DNA of 6,131 nucleotides from Myxococcota bacterium (GCA_018821745.1 JAHJLU010000843.1:1-6131); one strand, 5' to 3'; counted from the stretch's first letter, positions 1 through 6,093 are shown. Notes: generated by a model from the sequence alone, not told the origin. A program made the numbers and translations.

Positions 1-86
1 CTGGTATCTTTTTTTGTGCATCCTGCCATAAGGAGCACAGCCGCTCCCATGATGAGGCCTCTGACAAGTAGTGATTTTACGTTCAT
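1..86 (-). CDS. Small lipoprotein, N-terminal part only (runs off the window)
   Basis: The first 28 codons of a minus-strand gene are visible, reading MNVKSLLVRGLIMGAAVLLM, then AGCTKKDT. This is a textbook type II (lipoprotein) signal peptide: Lys and Arg near the N-terminus, a hydrophobic stretch, and a lipobox LMAGC with the lipidated cysteine at residue 23. The product should be exported by Sec, lipidated by Lgt, cut by signal peptidase II and anchored in the envelope. The ATG is preceded by AGAGGA with a 4-nt gap, which supports the start. It begins 13 nt after the stop of the upstream amino acid permease, so the two are probably cotranscribed. The body of the protein lies beyond position 1 and its function cannot be told. 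It could be a small entericidin-like peptide or the start of a larger lipoprotein, such as a solute-binding protein. Confidence 0.75.
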   Translation of the reverse strand, partial: MNVKSLLVRGLIMGAAVLLMAGCTKKDT

Positions 87-90
87 CGAT

Positions 91-96
91 TCCTCT
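91..96 (-). promoter_or_regulatory. Ribosome binding site of the partial lipoprotein gene
   Basis: On the minus strand AGAGGA lies 4 nt before the ATG at 86, inside the short gap after the permease stop. It fixes the lipoprotein start and shows that this short reading frame is a real translation unit. Confidence 0.65.
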
Positions 97-99
97 TTG

Positions 100-1590
100 C
101 TATTCTTTGTTGGAGTGGAAATCAATCTCGCTGGAGAGTTTCCCCGCCCGTTTGAGGCAGGTCTTCCCGTTTTTAATATTGCGAAGGAAAATTGTATAAT
201 AAAGGAGCAGCCCGAGCCCTGTGATGGCGATCGCCCCTACCATCTGCTTGGGATCCATCACGGCCAGGAGAATAACCAGGGAGAAGGCCATGATGACATA
301 AAAGAGCGGAACAAAAGGATAGAGGGGCACCTTGAACTTGGGCTTCACCCGGGGGAAGCGCCGCCGCAAAACAAACAGCCCGATCACGGTCACCCCGGAG
401 AAGAGCATGATCATGAGCGTGGTGTAATTGAGGATATCTTCGAATCCCCCCATAATAACAAAGAGGGAGGCCCAGAAGGCCTGAAAAACGAGCCCGTTGA
501 CCGGGGTCCCGTACTTCTTGCTCAACTTGCCAACGCGGCGGAAGAGCATGCCGTCGTGGGCCATGGTGTGGTAGATCCGTGGACCGGTCATGGTCATGGA
601 GTTGAGAGAACCGAGGATAGCCACCCCCGTGAGGGTGATAAAGATGGGGACACCAATAGCGCCAAATGATTTGAGCGCCGCTGACTCCATGACGTTGGGG
701 ACCGCCCGCAGTGACTGGATGGTCTCTCCCTTGAGAAACAGCGCGTTGAGCAAGATATAGAGGAGGATGATAATCCCGATACCCAGGACCAGCGAGAGGG
801 GTAGATTCCGCTCGGCGTTTTTGATCTCGCTGCCGATATAGGCTGCCGCGTTCCACCCGGAATAGGCAAAGAAGACCGGCAGGATAGCCAGCCCCAGGTG
901 ACCGATGGAGATGGAGTCGAGCCCCGACCCGGTGGGTTGCGGGCTGGAGGTTATTGCCCCGCCGGCCTGACCGATGGTCACATCTCCGGCCAGGGACCAG
1001 ATTGCCGCGATGGCCAAAATGGCCAGGGGAGTGAATGAAACAAGGCTCTGCACAAAAGTGGAGAAAGAAATCCCCACAACATTAATAACGGTGAAGAGCC
1101 AGATGAGGAAAATGGCGGTGATGGTCATGCAGGAGATTTTGATGATTCCCAGGGTGAGCATAGGCTCGGAGAACCATGCGGGGAGGTGCGGCGCGATGTA
1201 ATACTGGGCCAGCCCCACAGCTGTGGCGGCGATGGAACCTGAGAAGGTAGCGGACAATGCGACCCAGCCGGACAGAAAGGCCACGGGCTTTCCATAGGCA
1301 GCCCGCAGAAACACATAATCTCCACCGGCCATGGGATATCGGGATCCCAGCTCCCCGTAGGTGAGTGCGCCGGAGAGGGCCATGAGCCCACCGATGACCC
1401 AAACCGCAACAAACCAGTGGGCGTTGGGGACATGCTGAGCAACAATATTGGGGGACAGGAAGATGCCAATACCCAGAATGCTGCCCACCACAATGGCGAG
1501 GGCTCCCCCCAGACCAATGGAAGCCTTCCAGCCCGTGCTGGAGACACGCTCCTCGGAAGTTTTTGATTTGGGCTGGGAATCTTTACTCAT
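100..1590 (-). CDS. APC-superfamily amino acid permease (LAT/SteT-like), 12 TM
   Basis: A 496-residue inner-membrane transporter, normal length for the amino acid-polyamine-organocation (APC) family with about 12 hydrophobic helices. The family hallmarks are visible: the glycine-rich broken helix TM1 (GSILGIG, residues 36-42) that binds the substrate backbone; the conserved segment after TM2 (YGELGSRYPMAGGDY, 78-92); the TM6 signature FAYSGWNAAAYIGSEIKN (241-258) with its Glu followed by NAERNLP; and a TM8 segment SLNSMTMTGPRIYHTMAHDG (328-347). These are most like LAT/SteT/YfnA-type neutral amino acid transporters or exchangers, working as proton symporter or antiporter. Substrate is not predictable. 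The N-terminal 20 residues and the last 26 residues are hydrophilic and probably cytoplasmic. The ATG at 1590 is chosen because an in-frame TGA lies three codons upstream and no better start follows before TM1; its ribosome binding site is weak. It is probably cotranscribed with the lipoprotein 13 nt downstream. Confidence 0.9.
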   Translation of the reverse strand: MSKDSQPKSKTSEERVSSTGWKASIGLGGALAIVVGSILGIGIFLSPNIVAQHVPNAHWFVAVWVIGGLMALSGALTYGELGSRYPMAGGDYVFLRAAYGKPVAFLSGWVALSATFSGSIAATAVGLAQYYIAPHLPAWFSEPMLTLGIIKISCMTITAIFLIWLFTVINVVGISFSTFVQSLVSFTPLAILAIAAIWSLAGDVTIGQAGGAITSSPQPTGSGLDSISIGHLGLAILPVFFAYSGWNAAAYIGSEIKNAERNLPLSLVLGIGIIILLYILLNALFLKGETIQSLRAVPNVMESAALKSFGAIGVPIFITLTGVAILGSLNSMTMTGPRIYHTMAHDGMLFRRVGKLSKKYGTPVNGLVFQAFWASLFVIMGGFEDILNYTTLMIMLFSGVTVIGLFVLRRRFPRVKPKFKVPLYPFVPLFYVIMAFSLVILLAVMDPKQMVGAIAITGLGLLLYYTIFLRNIKNGKTCLKRAGKLSSEIDFHSNKE

Positions 1591-1736
1591 TCGCTGTCAA
1601 TCACCACGTGGGAACCTGAGGCTCCGGAGACAAGGGAGTGTACACATCTGCAGACAGATTTCGGGATATTAGCAACCAGAACACAGGATCGCAAACATTC
1701 AACAGTTTTTAGCGGTAAATGACTAAAAAAACCGAT
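1591..1736 (-). promoter_or_regulatory. Long 5' leader of the permease mRNA, no recognised riboswitch
   Basis: If the minus-strand promoter at 1771-1743 is used, transcription would begin near 1736 and leave about 145 nt untranslated. The leader begins with a weak A/T-rich dyad (arms at 1723-1729 and 1706-1712). Near the start codon it has a small GC hairpin (GGAGCC and GGTTCC around TCA, about 1625-1611, one G-T pair). The permease has no strong Shine-Dalgarno sequence; GGTG about 11 nt upstream is the best candidate. No known riboswitch or T-box pattern was recognised. The leader is inferred from the promoter call only. Confidence 0.35.
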
Positions 1737-1742
1737 CGAAAA

Positions 1743-1771
1743 GGTATAGTTTCCCAATTTGCTTCTGTCAA
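1743..1771 (-). promoter_or_regulatory. Sigma70-type promoter for the permease
   Basis: On the minus strand a perfect -35 box TTGACA (1771-1766) is followed, after exactly 17 nt, by TATACC (1748-1743), a 4/6 match to the -10 consensus. It points to the permease at 1590. Its -35 box lies 11 nt from the -35 box of the rightward promoter, so the two polymerases face away from each other. Confidence 0.6.
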
Positions 1772-1782
1772 CGAATATTTCC

Positions 1783-1811
1783 TTGGCACAGAGCCATGAA
1801 GGCTCTATAAT
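1783..1811 (+). promoter_or_regulatory. Sigma70-type promoter for the rightward operon
   Basis: TTGGCA (1783-1788, 5/6 match) and a perfect TATAAT (1806-1811) are separated by 17 nt, the best spacing for sigma70. The predicted start near 1818 would give a leader of about 130 nt before the VWA gene. A perfect dyad fills most of the spacer (see the repeat at 1790-1806), suggesting regulation. Confidence 0.6.
1790..1806. repeat. Perfect inverted repeat inside the promoter spacer, possible operator
   Basis: AGAGCC (1790-1795), a 5-nt centre ATGAA, and GGCTCT (1801-1806) form a perfect 6-bp dyad. It lies between the -35 and -10 boxes of the rightward promoter and shares its last base with the -10 box. 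Such a position fits an operator bound by a dimeric regulator. There is no T-run after it, so it is not an intrinsic terminator. A 6-bp dyad can occur by chance in a region this size; its exact placement is what makes it notable. Confidence 0.45.
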
Positions 1812-1877
1812 AAAATGTTGTTGATTGAAGAAAGAATCCCTGCTAGACATCCCTGCCCCAATCCTTAGAGATAGTTA

Positions 1878-1886
1878 TGCTATACT
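1878..1886 (+). promoter_or_regulatory. Possible second promoter, extended -10 type
   Basis: TGC followed by TATACT makes an extended -10 element (TGnTATAnT-like) with no good -35 box at the right distance. A start near 1893 would give a leader of about 54 nt to the VWA gene. It could act as a second start alongside the promoter at 1783-1811. Confidence 0.35.
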
Positions 1887-1934
1887 CTCTCAGGACAAGG
1901 CAAGTTTTGGTCACCTGCAGGCCAGACTCGTACC

Positions 1935-1940
1935 AAGGAG
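1935..1940 (+). promoter_or_regulatory. Strong ribosome binding site of the VWA gene
   Basis: AAGGAG sits 6 nt before the ATG at 1947, which is ideal spacing. It fixes the start of the VWA protein directly in front of its signal peptide. Confidence 0.75.
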
Positions 1941-1946
1941 TTTACC

Positions 1947-3413
1947 ATGAAGAAATTATTCACCTTTTGTCTCCTCGCCCTGATCACCGTACTCCCCGCA
2001 AGGGTTATGGCCCAGGGCACCTGCACCGTCCCCAAAGTGCTGATTGTCCTTGACAAATCAAGCTCAATGACACGCACTCTCGACAGCCACACCCTGTGGT
2101 ACTGGGCGTCAGATGCCATCTCCACCGTAGTCAACACCTATGATGGACTCATCGATTTCGGACTCATGATATATCCTGGAACGAACCACTGTACCGACGG
2201 TGTCGTCGAGGTTGATATCGGCGCGGGCAACGCGTCCAACATCATCACCTCCCTCACCGATCCTCCACCATCGGGCGGAAACTACACCCCAATGTACCAG
2301 AGTCTCGACGTTGCATCAGGCTATGCGCCTCTTCGCGACGCCGCCTCCGAAAACTTTGTCATTCTTATCACCGACGGCTGGCAGTGGTGCGACCCCTACG
2401 ACGCAACCACCCGCTTCAACGCCGTTGACTCCGTGGCCACCCTCTACGGCCTTGGCATCCAGACCGCGGTCATCGGGTTTTACAACTCCGTGGACGGCGT
2501 GGCCCTCCACCGTATGGCGGTAGAAGGCAATATGACGCGTGTCGGCTGTGATCCCACCGCTTCCAGCATCAATGACGCAAACCGCTGCTACTTCCAGACA
2601 GACGACGGCCCCTCCCTTGAGGCAGTCCTCGATGCCATCGCGCTGGAAATCACAGCTGAAATCTGTGACGGCATCGACAACAACTGCGACGGAAACATCG
2701 ATGAAGGCCTCTTCCGCTCCTGCAGCAGCGCCTGCGGCAGTGGTATCGAGCAGTGTGTCAACGGCAACTGGGTCAACTGCACGGCTACCGAGACCCAGGA
2801 AGAGATCTGTGACGATGTCGACAACGACTGTGACGGCGTCGTCGACGAGGGCTGCTCCTGCGTAAGCGGAGCCACCCGCGACTGTGGTATCGACATCGGT
2901 GCCTGCGGCCTCGGTTACCAGGTCTGCACCCAGGGTCTCTGGAGCGAATGCCGCGAAGCCACTTGGCCCGTGGAAGAAAGATGCAACAACGTTGACGACG
3001 ACTGCGACGGCTTTGTTGATGAAGATCTGGTGGAGACCTGCTCCTCTATCTGCGGAAACGGTGTGCGCACCTGTACCGGCGGTACATGGAGCCAATGCTC
3101 TGCACCCGCCCCCACCGCCGAAATCTGCAACGCCCAGGACGACGACTGCAACGGCCTCATCGACGACGGCGTAGGCCTCTGCGAGAGTGGCTTCGAATGT
3201 ATCGAGGGTGTCTGCGTTGACCAGAACGGCAACCTCCCCGACGCCGGCGTCGATTCCGGTGACGACAGTGGAACAGGCGATCCCGGATCCGGCAAGGCCG
3301 CCGATGGTTGCTCCTGCAGCACCCCTGGAGTCTCCGGTTTTGCTTCCACCGGCCTTTTGTACATCCTTGGTCTCTTTGGAATGCTTCTCTTCGTTCGCCG
3401 TAGGTCCCTATAA
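1947..3413 (+). CDS. Secreted VWA-domain protein with four MopE-type repeats and a MYXO-CTERM-like tail
   Basis: A 488-residue surface protein. Residues 1-22 are a Sec signal peptide (MKKLFTFCLLALITVLPARV, then MA), with a likely cut before QGTC. Residues 30 to about 235 form a VWA domain with a complete metal-ion-dependent adhesion site: DKSSS (D36, S38, S40), the threonine of GGNYTPM (T114) and ITDG (D143). Four repeats follow of the type seen in EICDGIDNNCDGNIDEG (239-255), with copies at 287-303, 344-360 and 392-408. They match the putative metal-binding motif named after the copper-binding protein MopE. The cysteine-rich stretches between them (C-x-G-x-W-x-x-C types) probably form disulfides. 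An Asp/Gly-rich linker (430-450) leads to GCSC (454-457), a hydrophobic helix (about 467-483) and RRR, the layout of a MYXO-CTERM sorting signal. It is probably anchored on the outer surface and may bind ligands or metal; the ligand is unknown. It is first in a likely three-gene operon. Confidence 0.88.
   Translation: MKKLFTFCLLALITVLPARVMAQGTCTVPKVLIVLDKSSSMTRTLDSHTLWYWASDAISTVVNTYDGLIDFGLMIYPGTNHCTDGVVEVDIGAGNASNIITSLTDPPPSGGNYTPMYQSLDVASGYAPLRDAASENFVILITDGWQWCDPYDATTRFNAVDSVATLYGLGIQTAVIGFYNSVDGVALHRMAVEGNMTRVGCDPTASSINDANRCYFQTDDGPSLEAVLDAIALEITAEICDGIDNNCDGNIDEGLFRSCSSACGSGIEQCVNGNWVNCTATETQEEICDDVDNDCDGVVDEGCSCVSGATRDCGIDIGACGLGYQVCTQGLWSECREATWPVEERCNNVDDDCDGFVDEDLVETCSSICGNGVRTCTGGTWSQCSAPAPTAEICNAQDDDCNGLIDDGVGLCESGFECIEGVCVDQNGNLPDAGVDSGDDSGTGDPGSGKAADGCSCSTPGVSGFASTGLLYILGLFGMLLFVRRRSL
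2661..3170 (+). repeat. Four MopE-type Cys/Asp coding repeats
   Basis: Four copies of the pattern E-x-C-[DN]-x-x-D-[ND]-[ND]-C-[DN]-G-x-[IV]-D-[ED]-[GD] lie at residues 239, 287, 344 and 392, spaced 48-57 residues apart. The acidic side chains between paired cysteines resemble a calcium or transition-metal loop. The copies differ in both DNA and protein, with the last two most divergent (NNVDDDCDG and NAQDDDCNG). This suggests old duplication, not recent slippage. Confidence 0.8.
3303..3410 (+). other. C-terminal MYXO-CTERM-like sorting signal (coding segment)
   Basis: Residues 453-488 of the VWA protein consist of DGCSCSTPG, a short Gly/Ser/Phe stretch, one hydrophobic helix and a terminal RRRSL. 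MYXO-CTERM signals share this three-part form: a Cys-containing motif, a membrane helix and a basic end. They are thought to be processed by myxosortase, a CPBP-family membrane protease, leaving the protein attached at the cell surface. The match is by eye. The pair of cysteines with one Ser between, in place of a single Cys, should be checked against the family model. Confidence 0.7.
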
Positions 3414-3479
3414 TCCTCTTCAAATCTATGGAGGGGCCCAATCTTCCCCAATGAGTCCTTTCCGGCATCAATTGCCCTT

Positions 3480-3484
3480 GAGGT
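3480..3484 (+). promoter_or_regulatory. Ribosome binding site that sets the phosphoesterase start
   Basis: GAGGT lies 5 nt before the ATG at 3490. It decides between this start and the in-frame ATG at 3451, whose nearest purine run (GGAGGGG, 3430-3436) is about 14 nt away. Only the 3490 start puts the Tat signal at the N-terminus. Confidence 0.6.
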
Positions 3485-3489
3485 ACCCC

Positions 3490-5274
3490 ATGACAGTTAA
3501 AGACAGAACCGGCTTCCTCCTCACCCGACGTGAATTTGTCGTCTCTTCCGGCGTTGCCGTCATCGCGGCATCCTGTGACGACTCCTCGGGAAGCAACAAC
3601 GCCAACAACACTAACAATGTGAACAATAACAACGACGCGGGCACAGACGCCGATATCATCGACGCCCAGCCCGACACGGGGGAGGACGAGAACATCGCCC
3701 CCCCGCCCGAGCGTCCCACCACCACGGTGAAGGAGACCATCCGCGGGGTCCTCCTGGAGACAGCCCAGCTTGAAGACCTTCGCCCCGCCTTCGGCCTCAC
3801 AAAAACCGAAGCGGGGGAGTCCCACATCGACCGTGACGACCTTGACGCCATCTCCGTGTCAAACGGCGCCTCGGCGGAGCCCAGCTCACTGGCCTACTTT
3901 GTTCACATGACCGACATCCATGTCACCGACGAAGAATCCCCCGCGCGCATGATTCACAGCTGGATCGCCGAGGGCTCTGCCTGGAGGCCCCAGGAGGCAT
4001 GGTCTTCCCATGTCTTCAATGGTGCAATCGCCACAGTCAACGAGTTTGCCGCCGTGCGCCCCATGGACTTTCTGATCTTCTCCGGCGACCTCACCGATAA
4101 CAAGCATTACATCGAACTGCGGTGGTTCCTGGATGCCATCGAGGGCAACACCATCAACCCCGACACCGGGGACGACGACGACCCCCGGGCGCCGGGGCTG
4201 CCCGATCCCCATGACCCCTATCCGGGCGCCGGCCTTCACCCCGATGTGAAATGGTTCGCCATCCAGGGGAACCATGATCTCCTGGCCCTGGGAAACTTTG
4301 ACACCCTTGATTTCGCCGTCGCAGACCCCGAGGGCACGACCCCCACCTTCGCCATGTCCGACGCGGCGATTCCCACATGCTTCGCCGATAATCTCGATCC
4401 CGGAGCGTGTGTCGACGGGTCCTGCTACTCGGAGACGCCGGATCGGTGTTTCATTCCCGCATCAGACAGCTACTACCAGGTTCACTCCACCGTCGCCGAC
4501 CCAAACCGCCACTGGATCGATCGCATGGCCTGGATCAACATGGTCATCGACTCAAACACTCACGGCCCTTCCGGCCACGGTTTCAACAACGACAACCTGG
4601 TGGAGGAGCGTTCCTACTGGCGTCACGATGAACCCGTCCCCGGTCTCCCCATCGCTCTTCTGGGGCTCGATTCTTCAAGCGCGGGGGGTGTAACTGCCAG
4701 CGCTGCCGGGACTTTCTCCCAGGAACAGCTGGACTGGCTCATCGAGCAACTTGATGACCTGGCCTCCCTGAACAAACTGATTGTGGTCACCAGCCACCAC
4801 TGCTCCCGTGATTTTGGCACCAATACCAACGCCTTCCGTGCTGCCCTCCACGCATGTCCCAACGTGGTCCTTCACGTCACGGGCCATCACCACGACAACG
4901 AGATCATGCCCTGGCCCGCCCCCGGCGGAATGGATCCCTGGCACGGCTACTACGAGATCCAGAACTGCGGCCTCCTTGACTGGCCCCAGCAGATGCGCTT
5001 CTACGAGCTGGTCAACCTGGGTGACGGAACAGGCATCATCTACTCCACAATGGTCAATATTCACATGGAGCCTGGGACTACCCTTGAGGCCGCACGGTTC
5101 TACACGCTCATCCATGTCCAGGAAGGCATCGGCGACATGGGCTCCGGCGAGGAGACCGATCGCAACGTGGCTATGCACATCGCGTTTCCCCCCTCCATGA
5201 TCCCCGTCCTCAACGCGCTCCCCCACCGGGAAGTGGAGACAGACCATTTCATCAAACAGGGTGAATCCAAGTGA
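3490..5274 (+). CDS. Tat-exported lipoprotein, calcineurin-like metallophosphoesterase
   Basis: A 594-residue envelope hydrolase. The N-terminus carries a twin-arginine motif TRREFVV (12-18), a short hydrophobic stretch and a lipobox-like AASC with Cys29, so it is probably a folded, Tat-exported lipoprotein. An Asn-rich then Asp-rich spacer (36-70) follows. All metallophosphoesterase blocks are present: DIH (D142, H144), GDLTDN (D200, N204), GNHD (N261, H262), a histidine pair in TSHHC (436-437) and GHHH (465-468). These should hold a two-metal centre that cleaves phosphomono- or diesters. The segments TDIHVTDEESPAR and RPQEAW resemble, from memory, the RPA4764/PPA1498-type families. A four-cysteine insertion (C297, C307, C312, C320) probably forms disulfides, as expected outside the cytoplasm. 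The open frame extends upstream into the VWA gene, but that part is a shadow. The gene lies 76 nt after VWA, and its stop overlaps the regulator's start. Substrate unknown. Confidence 0.87.
   Translation: MTVKDRTGFLLTRREFVVSSGVAVIAASCDDSSGSNNANNTNNVNNNNDAGTDADIIDAQPDTGEDENIAPPPERPTTTVKETIRGVLLETAQLEDLRPAFGLTKTEAGESHIDRDDLDAISVSNGASAEPSSLAYFVHMTDIHVTDEESPARMIHSWIAEGSAWRPQEAWSSHVFNGAIATVNEFAAVRPMDFLIFSGDLTDNKHYIELRWFLDAIEGNTINPDTGDDDDPRAPGLPDPHDPYPGAGLHPDVKWFAIQGNHDLLALGNFDTLDFAVADPEGTTPTFAMSDAAIPTCFADNLDPGACVDGSCYSETPDRCFIPASDSYYQVHSTVADPNRHWIDRMAWINMVIDSNTHGPSGHGFNNDNLVEERSYWRHDEPVPGLPIALLGLDSSSAGGVTASAAGTFSQEQLDWLIEQLDDLASLNKLIVVTSHHCSRDFGTNTNAFRAALHACPNVVLHVTGHHHDNEIMPWPAPGGMDPWHGYYEIQNCGLLDWPQQMRFYELVNLGDGTGIIYSTMVNIHMEPGTTLEAARFYTLIHVQEGIGDMGSGEETDRNVAMHIAFPPSMIPVLNALPHREVETDHFIKQGESK
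3595..3633 (+). repeat. Degenerate 9-nt repeat coding for an Asn-rich linker
   Basis: Codons 36-48 of the phosphoesterase read NNANNTNNVNNNN: four imperfect 9-nt units (AAC-AAY plus a varying codon) and one extra AAC. It sits just after the lipidated cysteine and acts as a flexible tether. The repetitive DNA could change length by slippage, and the units already differ in the third codon. Confidence 0.7.
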
Positions 5275-5957
5275 GTGAGGAACACCCCATCCGCGTGTTC
5301 CTCATTGAGGACGAACCCGATATCCGGCGTCAGCAGGAGCGGCTCCTCCAGAAGCAGAAAACCATCTCCATCATCGGATCTGCAGGCACGGGCGAAGAGG
5401 GCATCCAGATGCTGCAGTCCCTTGAAGTCGATGTGGTGCTGCTGGACCTTGGCCTCCCCGGAATGAACGGGATTGAAGTCACCCGGGAACTGAAAAAACT
5501 CAAGCCCTCCATGGAGATCATCATCTTCACCATCTTCGATGAGGAGAACAGGGTCCTGGCCGCCATTCAGGCGGGGGCCTCGGGGTACCTCCTCAAGGGT
5601 ATGGGCGCCGACCGCATGATCGACGCAATCCACGAAGTCGCCGCCGGGGGCAGTGTCATTCAGCCCCACCTCGCGCGGCATATCCTGCGCAAATTCAGAG
5701 AGTCTCTCCCCGTGCCGGGAACCTCCTCCGTAAGCGAGGATGACACCCCCGTGGAGTCGCCCCTCACTCCCCGGGAGCAGGAGATCCTCACCTTCATCGC
5801 CAAGGGTCTCTCCAACAAGGAGGCGGCCAAAGTCCTCTCCGTCTCCGTGGCAACGGTCCGGACCCACCTGGAACATATTTATGCGAAACTCGACGTGACC
5901 AACCGGACCGAGGCGGTCACCGAGGGTATTCGAAAGGGTTTCATCCCCCTCAACTGA
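5271..5957 (+). CDS. NarL/FixJ-family response regulator (receiver plus LuxR HTH)
   Basis: A 228-residue DNA-binding response regulator, typical in length. The receiver domain (about 7-122) has the acidic pair E13/D14, the phospho-accepting D59 in LLDLGLPGMNG, T87 in IIFTIFDEE and K109 in GYLLKG, so all switch residues are intact. A linker of about 35 residues leads to a LuxR-type helix-turn-helix (164-222: LTPREQEIL, GLSNKEAAKVLSVS, VRTHLEHIYAKL). It should bind DNA as a dimer when phosphorylated. The start is GTG, sharing GTGA with the phosphoesterase stop; AGGGTGA lies 6 nt upstream, so translation is probably coupled. No histidine kinase is in the window and a terminator follows directly, so it is an orphan here. 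Its targets may include the operon's own promoter, but that is inference. Confidence 0.92.
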   Translation: MSEEHPIRVFLIEDEPDIRRQQERLLQKQKTISIIGSAGTGEEGIQMLQSLEVDVVLLDLGLPGMNGIEVTRELKKLKPSMEIIIFTIFDEENRVLAAIQAGASGYLLKGMGADRMIDAIHEVAAGGSVIQPHLARHILRKFRESLPVPGTSSVSEDDTPVESPLTPREQEILTFIAKGLSNKEAAKVLSVSVATVRTHLEHIYAKLDVTNRTEAVTEGIRKGFIPLN

Positions 5958-5965
5958 TCCACCTG

Positions 5966-6005
5966 CGTCAGCCTCCCGCCGGAGGCGATGGTTTTTTTCT
6001 TTTTC
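5966..6005 (+). terminator. Strong rho-independent terminator ending the rightward operon
   Basis: GCCTCC (5971-5976), loop CGCC and GGAGGC (5981-5986) make a perfect GC-rich 6-bp stem. CGTC (5966-5969) and GATG (5987-5990) extend it, with one bulged A and one G-T pair. A T-run follows at once (T7, C, T5). It begins 8 nt after the regulator stop and separates the operon from the tRNA gene. Confidence 0.85.
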
Positions 6006-6007
6006 TG

Positions 6008-6036
6008 TTGACAATGCGCCCCTTCATCAGTAAACA
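6008..6036 (+). promoter_or_regulatory. Possible promoter of the tRNA gene
   Basis: A perfect -35 box TTGACA (6008-6013) is followed after 17 nt by TAAACA (6031-6036), a weak -10 (3/6). It lies only a few bases after the terminator T-run and about 58 nt before the tRNA. The -35 is convincing and the -10 is not. Confidence 0.4.
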
Positions 6037-6093
6037 AGTGGCTGGTTTGGGATATGCCCACGGGTCTTCCTCATGGCTACCAGGCCCCTGCGT

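Noticed and set aside
16..669. 217-codon plus-strand frame opposite the permease
   Set aside because: Its His/Glu/Gly/Pro-rich sequence is what the complement of membrane-helix codons gives. The permease on the other strand carries all the family motifs.
1705..1732. A/T-rich dyad near 1705-1732 as an intrinsic terminator
   Set aside because: The stem is almost all A-T pairs with a 10-nt loop and would be too weak. It lies at the very start of the predicted permease transcript.
1591..1736. Riboswitch or T-box leader before the amino acid permease
   Set aside because: The length would allow it, but no T-box sequence, lysine or glycine riboswitch core, or terminator/antiterminator pair was seen.
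1587..1850. 87-codon minus-strand frame ending in an ATGA overlap with the permease start
   Set aside because: It runs across both predicted promoters and starts upstream of the permease transcription start. It has a poor ribosome binding site and no recognisable protein features.
2316..3095. 259-codon minus-strand frame opposite the VWA gene
   Set aside because: It is an antisense shadow of the repetitive Cys/Asp codons, which read as Val/Ala/Asp-rich sequence on the other strand. It has no domain and no translation signal.
3187..3489. Long upstream extension of the phosphoesterase frame, including ATGs at 3187 and 3451
   Set aside because: The part before 3413 overlaps the VWA gene in another frame and looks unlike a protein start. 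The ATG at 3451 has a poorly spaced ribosome binding site and would bury the Tat motif. The ATG at 3490 has GAGGT at good spacing.
5100..6014. 304-codon minus-strand frame opposite the response regulator
   Set aside because: It spans two genes and a terminator antisense, with no domain. The plus strand has intact receiver and helix-turn-helix motifs.
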